A program made the translations under genes and the position numbers. Shown here piece by piece: positions 5,240 through 9,656 of a DNA stretch of 9,656 bases (position 1 is the stretch's first letter; each line of letters starts with the position of its first letter). The notes beneath the pieces were generated by a model. The model was not told the DNA's origin. It worked only from the letters and a program-made list of their open reading frames with translations, and ran no database searches. The DNA comes from Frankia sp. (GTDB lineage: Bacteria; Actinomycetota; Actinomycetes; Frankiales; Frankiaceae): the NCBI GenBank assembly GCA_019689615.1, contig JADGHD010000147.1:1-9656 (forward strand). Reading direction: 5' to 3'.

Positions 5240-5647
5240 ATGGCCAAGTACCTGCTGCTCAAGCACTACCGCGGCGCTCCGGCTTCGATCAACGACGTGC
5301 CCATGGACCAGTGGACGCCGGAGGAGATCTCGGCGCACGTGCAGTACATGAACGACTTCGCCGCCCGGCTCGAGAAGACCGGCGAGTTCGTCGACGCCCA
5401 GGCGCTCGCTCCCGAGGGGACGTTCGTCCGGTACGACGGCGAGGGGCGCCCGCCGGTCACCGACGGCCCGTTCGCCGAGACCAAGGACCTCATCGCCGGC
5501 TGGATGGTGATCGACGTCGACAGCTACGAGCGCGCCATCGAGCTGGCCGGCGAGCTGTCGGCCGCCCCCGGGGCAGGCGGAAAGCCGATCCACGAGTGGC
5601 TCGAGGTGCGCCCGTTCCTGACCGCGCCCCCCACCATCACGGAGTGA
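5240..5647 (+). CDS. YCII-related (DGPF domain) protein
   Basis: An intact 135-residue protein of the YciI/DGPF family. The fold starts with KYLLLKHYRG, and the defining motif lies in RPPVTDGPFAETKDLIAGWMVIDVDSYE-type sequence at about residues 73-100. It ends with GKPIHEWLEVRPF, the usual C-terminal strand with its histidine. The ATG at 5240 has GAGGAG (5228-5233) six bases upstream. Proteins of this family are small ferredoxin-fold dimers with a conserved His/Asp-lined pocket; their reaction is unknown. In actinobacteria they almost always lie beside an ECF42 sigma gene, as here (8 bases apart), and they are its main targets. The promoter upstream carries the expected motif. The gene itself shows no damage. 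Confidence 0.92.
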   Translation: MAKYLLLKHYRGAPASINDVPMDQWTPEEISAHVQYMNDFAARLEKTGEFVDAQALAPEGTFVRYDGEGRPPVTDGPFAETKDLIAGWMVIDVDSYERAIELAGELSAAPGAGGKPIHEWLEVRPFLTAPPTITE

Positions 5648-5655
5648 CCACACAG

Positions 5656-6867
5656 ATGGACGAGGCACGGCTCCGGAGCCTCACGCCGGACATGCTCGGC
5701 ATCCTCGTCCGCCGCGGAGCCGACTTCGCGGCGGACGAGGACGCCGTACAGGACGCCCTGGTCGAGGCGATCCGCGTCTGGCCGGCCGACCCGCCGCGGG
5801 ACCCGAAGGGCTGGCTGGTCACCGTGGCCTGGCGCAGGTTCCTCGACGCGGCCCGGGCGGATGCCGCCCGGCGCCGACGCGAGGACCGCATCGACCAGGA
5901 GCCGGCGCCCGGGCCCGCGCCCGCGGTGGACGACACGCTCCAGCTCTACTTCCTGTGCGCCCACCCGTCGCTGACGCCGTCGTCCGCGGTCGCGCTCACC
6001 CTGCGCGCCGTCGGCGGGCTGACCACCCGCCAGATCGCCCAGGCCTACCTGGTACCCGAGGCGACCATGGCGCAGCGCATCAGTCGGGCCAAGCGCACCG
6101 TCTCCGGCGTGCGGTTCGACCAGCCCGGCGACGTCGCCACCGTGCTGCGCGTCCTCTACCTGGTCTTCAACGAGGGCTAATCCGGCGACGTCGACCTCGC
6201 CGCCGAGGCCATCCGGCTCACCCGGCAGCTCGCGGCGGCGATCGACCATCCCGAGGTGGCGGGGCTGCTCGCCCTCATGCTGCTCCACCACGCCCGGCGC
6301 GGCACCCGGATCGCGCCCGACGGCAGCCTGGTGCCACTCGCCGAGCAGGACCGCAGCCGATGGGACACCACGTTGATCGCCGAAGGTGTCGAGATCCTGC
6401 AGGCGGCCCTCGCCCGCGACCGGCTGGGCGAGTTCCAGGCCCAGGCCGCCATCGCGGCACTCCACGCTGACGCGCCCACCGCCGAGGAGACCGACTGGAC
6501 GCAGATCGTCGAGTGGTACGACGAGCTCGTGCGCCTGACGGACAGCCCGGTCGTCCGGCTCAACCGGGCGGTGGCCGTCGGCGAGGCCGACGAGCCGCGC
6601 GCCGGGCTGGCGGCGCTCGCGGCGCTGGACGACTCCCTGCCCCGCTACACAGCGGTGGCGGCGTACCTCCATGAACGCGACCGCGACCTGGCGACGGCGG
6701 CGCGGCTTTACGCCGAGGCTGCGCACAAGGCCCTCAACCTCGCCGAGCGCGACCACCTGACCCGCCGGGCCGCCCGGCTCAATGCCGCCAGACGACGACG
6801 CCAAACGATGACGCCAGACGGTGACACGGTGCGGGCCTGGGGTCCGGACACCCGCGGGCGGGAGTGA
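5656..6867 (+). pseudogene. ECF42-type RNA polymerase sigma factor, split by an in-frame stop
   Basis: The 403-codon frame is otherwise continuous. Region sigma-2 spans about residues 20-75 (DEDAVQDALVEAIRVW, then DPKGWLVTVAWRRFLDAARA). Sigma-4 follows (SLTPSSAVALTLRAVGGLTT, then QIAQAYLVPEATMAQRISRA), then the linker RVLYLVFNEG. At 6178-6180 TAA replaces the tyrosine codon expected in NEGYSGD. The same frame then continues with SGDVDLAAEAIRLTRQL and the helical TPR-like C-terminal domain typical of ECF42, to TGA 6865-6867. The domain is needed for activity in studied ECF42 proteins. The first piece (174 residues) keeps both DNA-binding regions; a GTG at 6256 could restart the second. The ATG at 5656 has GGAG 11 bases upstream; an in-frame GTG at 5644 overlapping the DGPF stop is an alternative start. 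One base change explains the lesion, so a sequencing error is also possible. Confidence 0.85.
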
Positions 6868-7974
6868 AGCAGCCAGATCGAGACCGCGGAGCAGGCGGCG
6901 CCGACTTCTCGGGCAACGCCTCGACAGCGGTCCTGATCCCCACCCAGCGCTCCGTCATGACCATGGCATCGGGTATCGCGACCATCGCCCGCCTCTCCAA
7001 CGGCCGTTTCCGTGCCTGCTTCGGCACCGGCTACACCTCCCGGATGACGATCGGCCAGCCGCCGATGCCGCTCAAGGCCCTGTTCGACTATGTCGGCGCG
7101 CTCCGCGGACTGCTCGCCGGCGAGACCGTCATGCTCGACGGGAAGGCGGCCCGCATGCTGCACGGGCCCGGCCTGACCCTGCCACGGCCGATCCAGGTCC
7201 CGCTGTGGCTCAGCGTTTTCGGCCCACGTGGCAACAGGCGCGCCCCCGAGGTCGCCGACGGCATCATCGGGCCGCCGCACCCGACCCTTCCGAGCGCCAC
7301 CATGGTCACCGGCACCGTTCTCGACCCCGGCGAGGACCCCCGCTCCGCCCGGGTCCGGGAGGCGATCGGCCCCTGGCAGGTGGTCCGCTGGCACACCGCC
7401 TACGCCGTCGGCGGACCGACGGCGGTGGACGCCCTGCCCGGAGGCGCGCAGTGGCGCCAAGCCCTCGAAAGCCTCGCCCCCGACGACGAACGCCACCTGC
7501 TCACCTTCGAGGGGCACGTCACCCACCTGGCCGAACGAGACCGCCCGCTGCTGGACCACATCGACCTCGACGCCATGGTCGGAGACCTCACCACCCTGGT
7601 CGGAGACGTGGCCGACGTCCGGCAGAAGCTCGCCCGCCTCGCCGACGCCGGTTTCCGCGAGGTCAGCTACTACGAACGACGAGGACTGCTCGCCAAACCC
7701 GAACGCACGCTGGGTGGTCACCGTCTCTACCCGGCCGATGCCGTGACCCTCCTCGGTGTCATCAAAGCCGCCCAGCGGCTCGGATTCACCCTCGACGAGG
7801 TCGCCGAGCTGTTGGACACCGGTCGCCGCCGCCACGCCGGCGTGGATCTCGCAGAACGCGCCCTGGCGAAGCTCGACGAGGTCAACGCCAGGATTCGGGA
7901 CCTGGAAGCGATCAGGAGCGTCCTTACCGCCGTGGTCGAGGCCGGCTGCGACAGCCTCACCGACTGCACCTGCC

Positions 7975-7978
7975 CTAG
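7975..7978. repeat. Target-site duplication CTAG, left copy
   Basis: CTAG directly before the IS701 left end, matching 9326-9329. CTAG is itself palindromic, so it also extends the inverted repeats by four bases; the YTAR rule of IS701 fixes the boundary. Confidence 0.8.
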
Positions 7979-7995
7979 TACTGCAACGGCAGTTG
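7979..7995. repeat. IS701 left terminal inverted repeat
   Basis: TACTGCAACGGCAGTTG, matching the right end at 16 of 17 bases; the first 13 are identical. Confidence 0.9.
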
Positions 7996-9308
7996 TGTCG
8001 TCTGTGGTAGATGATCTGGGTTGTGGTGGTGGAGGCGTGGGCGGCTGAGCTGGATGGTCTGTGTGAGCGGGTCGGTGGCCGGTTCGGGCGTGCGGAGCCG
8101 CGGCGGCGGGTCCGTGAGTATGTGTCCGGGCTGGTCGCGGGGCTTGATCGGAAGAACGGGTGGACGCTGGCGGAGCGGGCGGGCGAGCGGTCGCCGGACG
8201 GGATGCAGCGGCTGCTGCGCCGCGCGGACTGGGATGTGGGCGGGGTCCGTGACGACGTTCGGGACTTCGTGGTCGGCCGTCTTGGGGATCCGGATGCTGT
8301 GCTGATCGTGGATGACACGGGGTTCCTGAAGAAGGGCACCCGGTCGGCGGGGGTGCAGCGGCAGTACTCGGGGACGGCGGGTCGGCGGGAGAACTGCCAG
8401 ATCGGGACGTTCCTGGCCTACCGCTCCCGGTGGGGGCATGCGCTGATCGACCGGGAGCTCTACCTGCCGGAGTCCTGGACGGACGACCGGGACCGCTGCC
8501 GGACGGCGGGTGTGCCCGACGACGTGGAGTTCGCGACGAAGCCGCGCCAGGCGATGGCCATGCTGGAACGGGCGATCACCGCCGGGGTGCCGTTCGGCTG
8601 GGTGACCGCGGACGAGGCCTACGGGCAGGTGAAGTACCCGCGGGTCTGGCTGGAAGAACAGAAGCGGTCCCATGTACTGGCCACGAAGTGCAACGACACG
8701 CTGATCACCACCGGGGGTGGGCAGGAACGCGCCGACCAGCTGATCGCCGATCTGCCCGCGCGGGCATGGTGTCGGATCTCGGCCGGTGCGGGTGCGCACG
8801 GGCTGCGGGACCACGACCGGGCCCGGGTGGAGATCCGGATCCGGGCCTGGTGGGAGCCGGGCTGGGGGCACTGGCTGCTCGCCCGGCGCCACCGCACCAG
8901 CGGCGAGCTGGCGTTCTACGTCTGCCACGGCCCGCGGCGCACCACCCTGGCCCGGCTCGCGACCGTGGCCGGGGCCCGTTGGCCGATCGAGGAATGCTTC
9001 CAGCAGGCGAAACAGACCTGCGGCCTCGACGACTACCAGGTCCGCTCCTGGCGGGCCTGGTACGCCCACATCACCCTGTCCATGCTCGCCTACGCCGCGC
9101 TGGCCGCCGTCCGCGCCGACCAGGTAAAAGGGGCCCTGGCCCCACCGGCATGGGCATGATCGGACTGACCCTACCCGAGATCCGCAGACTGATCGCCACC
9201 CTCCTGCACCGCATCCACCCCACCGACTTCGTCTGGGCCTGGTCGGACTGGCGCCGACGCCGCCAACACCAGGCCCGACGCTGCCACTACAAGCGACGAG
9301 GACACAGC

Positions 9309-9325
9309 CAAGTGCCGTTGCAGTA
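9309..9325. repeat. IS701 right terminal inverted repeat
   Basis: CAAGTGCCGTTGCAGTA, the reverse complement of the left end with one mismatch (fourteenth base from the tip). The end of the transposase gene runs through it. Confidence 0.9.
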
Positions 9326-9329
9326 CTAG
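9326..9329. repeat. Target-site duplication CTAG, right copy
   Basis: This is the second copy of the target duplication. Its last three bases, TAG (9327-9329), form the stop codon of the transposase C-terminal frame (GTG CCG TTG CAG TAC TAG). Confidence 0.8.
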
Positions 9330-9365
9330 CGAGTAGTGGGCAGTGAGCAAGCACGAACGCACCCT

Positions 9366-9384
9366 GACACCGTGTGCGGGTGTC
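9366..9384. terminator. Small hairpin after the IS701 element
   Basis: GACACC (9366-9371) and GGTGTC (9379-9384) pair perfectly around seven bases. It lies 36 bases downstream of the reconstructed stop of the LLM-MerR chimera, so it may have been that gene's weak terminator. The stem is short and there is no T-run. Confidence 0.35.
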
Positions 9385-9467
9385 GCGGCGCATCTGGCGT
9401 TGCGACGGACCGGTCTGCTGGGCCGGTGGGCCGGGAGGTTTTCCGCGACAGGGTGGTGCGTGGGCGG

Positions 9468-9486
9468 GTAGCGTGATGTGCGCTAC
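9468..9486. promoter_or_regulatory. Inverted repeat GTAGCG-N7-CGCTAC before the CoA-transferase gene
   Basis: Two perfect 6-bp arms stand 38-56 bases upstream of the CoA-transferase ATG. TAGCGT within the left arm could be a -10 box, which would make this a promoter-overlapping operator. I found no convincing -35 partner. Confidence 0.35.
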
Positions 9487-9523
9487 AGCTGGGCTGGCGA
9501 CGGGCGTGAGCTGGGAGTCGGGC

Positions 9524-9656
9524 ATGGAGGCGGCAGGGCCGTTACGGGGCGTGCGGGTGCTGGACCTGTCGATCGCGTTGGCGGGGCCGTACGCGACCGC
9601 GTTGTTGGCCGATCAGGGGGCGGACGTCATCAAGGTCGAGCGGCCGGGGCTGGGGG
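9524..9656 (+). CDS. CaiB/BaiF (family III) CoA-transferase, 5' end only
   Basis: The first 44 codons of a family III CoA-transferase run off the right edge. PLRGVRVLDLSIALAGPYAT, then LLADQGADVIKVERPGLG, is the diagnostic N-terminal strand-helix-strand of the family, which has the form LxGxRVLDLSxxxAGPxxTxxLADxGADVIKVExPxxG. These enzymes move CoA between carboxylic acids through an aspartyl-CoA anhydride; the catalytic aspartate lies beyond the window. The ATG at 9524 has GGGAG (9513-9517) six bases before it; an in-frame GTG at 9506 is an alternative start. The gene lies outside the IS701 element and shows no damage in the visible part. The substrate cannot be told from this end. Confidence 0.9.
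   Translation, partial: MEAAGPLRGVRVLDLSIALAGPYATALLADQGADVIKVERPGLG

Larger units (their letters stand above)
6864..8048 (+). pseudogene. Chimera: truncated LLM-class (F420/luciferase-like) enzyme fused to truncated MerR regulator
   Basis: One open frame of 394 codons joins two unrelated families. Residues 20-267 are luciferase-like monooxygenase: VLIPTQRSVMTMASGIATIA, RACFGTGYTSRMTIGQ, FDYVGALRGLLAGE, RPIQVPLWLSVFGPRG, ending at DVRQKLARLADAGFREV. The first 60-80 residues of the TIM barrel are missing. From about residue 268 (7665) the protein is MerR: SYYERRGLLAKPERTLGGHR, then IKAAQRLGFTLDEVAELLDTG, a long dimerisation helix, and CDSLTDCTCP with metal-type cysteines. The MerR part lacks its first 15-20 residues, including the first HTH helix. 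The GTG start at 6864 overlaps the sigma gene stop (GTGA), allowing coupled translation. The last 23 residues (STATAVVSS to the stop at 8048) come from the inserted IS701 element. Neither half looks complete, so function is doubtful. Confidence 0.75.
7979..9325 (+). mobile_element. IS701-family insertion sequence, 1347 bp
   Basis: The element starts TACTGCAACGGCA and ends with its inverse. It is flanked on both sides by CTAG, the target duplication expected for IS701 (consensus YTAR). It carries one plus-strand DDE transposase gene that fills nearly the whole length. It inserted into the extreme 3' end of the LLM-MerR chimera. Rejoining the flanks across one CTAG restores an uninterrupted frame ending CTCPSE-stop. 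The intact duplication shows direct insertion with no later rearrangement, so it is probably recent. Confidence 0.9.
8011..9329 (+). pseudogene. IS701-family DDE transposase, C-terminus in the -1 frame
   Basis: The main frame (8011-9159, 382 residues) has the IS701/DDE_5 core: first aspartate in LIVDDTGFLKKG (residue 101 or 102), second in VTADEAYG (201), and glutamate in RWPIEECFQQAKQTCGLDDY (327 or 328). It closes early after DQVKGALAPPAWA. The usual last segment (GLTLPEIRRLIATLL, then TDFVWAWSDWRRRRQHQARR) follows in the -1 frame and ends at the TAG of the target duplication. Joining the two gives 439 residues, normal for the family. The switch lies between about 9121 and 9160, near the run TAAAAGGGG. 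It may be a one-base deletion that inactivates the protein, or a -1 shift on A AAA GGG, which is a poor slippery site. The start may be the ATG at 8011 or a GTG a few codons later; no ribosome site is clear. The catalytic core is complete in either case. Confidence 0.8.

Noticed and set aside
5524..6804. 426-codon minus-strand open frame opposite the sigma gene
   Set aside because: It is Val/Gly/Arg-rich without any motif, and the plus strand holds a recognisable sigma factor. It is a shadow frame.
6708..8339. 543-codon minus-strand open frame
   Set aside because: It crosses the boundary between the chimera and the IS701 insertion, so it cannot be an old gene. Its composition is that of a shadow frame.
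7975..9525. 516-codon minus-strand open frame over IS701
   Set aside because: It is antisense to a recognisable DDE transposase and rich in Pro, Arg and Gly with no domain. It is a shadow frame.

Overview
The window is about 70% G+C throughout, and its genes show strong third-position G/C, GTG starts and Shine-Dalgarno sequences of the GGAGG type. The protein families point the same way: a DGPF (YCII) protein with an ECF42-type sigma factor, an F420/luciferase-like enzyme, an MmyB-like XRE regulator, a VOC protein, and IS3, IS701 and IS1634-like transposases. This suggests a filamentous or soil actinomycete such as Frankia, Pseudonocardia or Streptomyces. The genus cannot be fixed from the sequence alone. 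No tRNA, rRNA, CRISPR array or replication origin was seen.

Layout. (1) 1-880: the tail of an unidentified plus-strand gene, then a minus-strand SAM methyltransferase broken near its 3' end. Its promoter region carries two GTACCGGTAC operators and a third palindrome. On the other side of the operators lies an apparently orphaned start codon of a divergent gene. (2) 883-2369: the C-terminal remnant of an IS1634-like transposase, cut by an IS3-family element with good terminal repeats, a complete DDE transposase and a textbook -1 slippery heptamer. (3) 2433-4091: an intact divergent pair, an SDR oxidoreductase and an XRE/MmyB-like regulator. (4) 4092-5239: hairpins, a SnoaL-like gene remnant, a VOC gene frameshifted by an exact 10-bp tandem duplication, and regulatory repeats. 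(5) 5164-6867: an ECF42-like promoter, its DGPF gene, and the ECF42 sigma gene interrupted by one in-frame ochre codon. (6) 6864-8048: an in-frame chimera of an N-terminally truncated luciferase-like (LLM) enzyme and a MerR regulator lacking its first helix. (7) 7979-9325: an IS701-family element inserted at CTAG in the last codons of that chimera. (8) 9524 to the right edge: the start of a CaiB/BaiF (family III) CoA-transferase.

The window reads as accessory DNA under decay and rearrangement. At least five genes each carry a different, identifiable lesion: frameshift, nonsense codon, tandem duplication, gene fusion or IS insertion. The parts that still look functional are the SDR/XRE pair, the DGPF gene, the IS3 transposase and the CoA-transferase start. 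No clearly new multi-gene system is visible. The most unusual objects are the LLM-MerR chimera, the IS701 transposase whose stop codon comes from its target-site duplication, and the ECF42 promoter and DGPF gene that remain intact beside a sigma gene with a stop codon at the boundary of its C-terminal domain.
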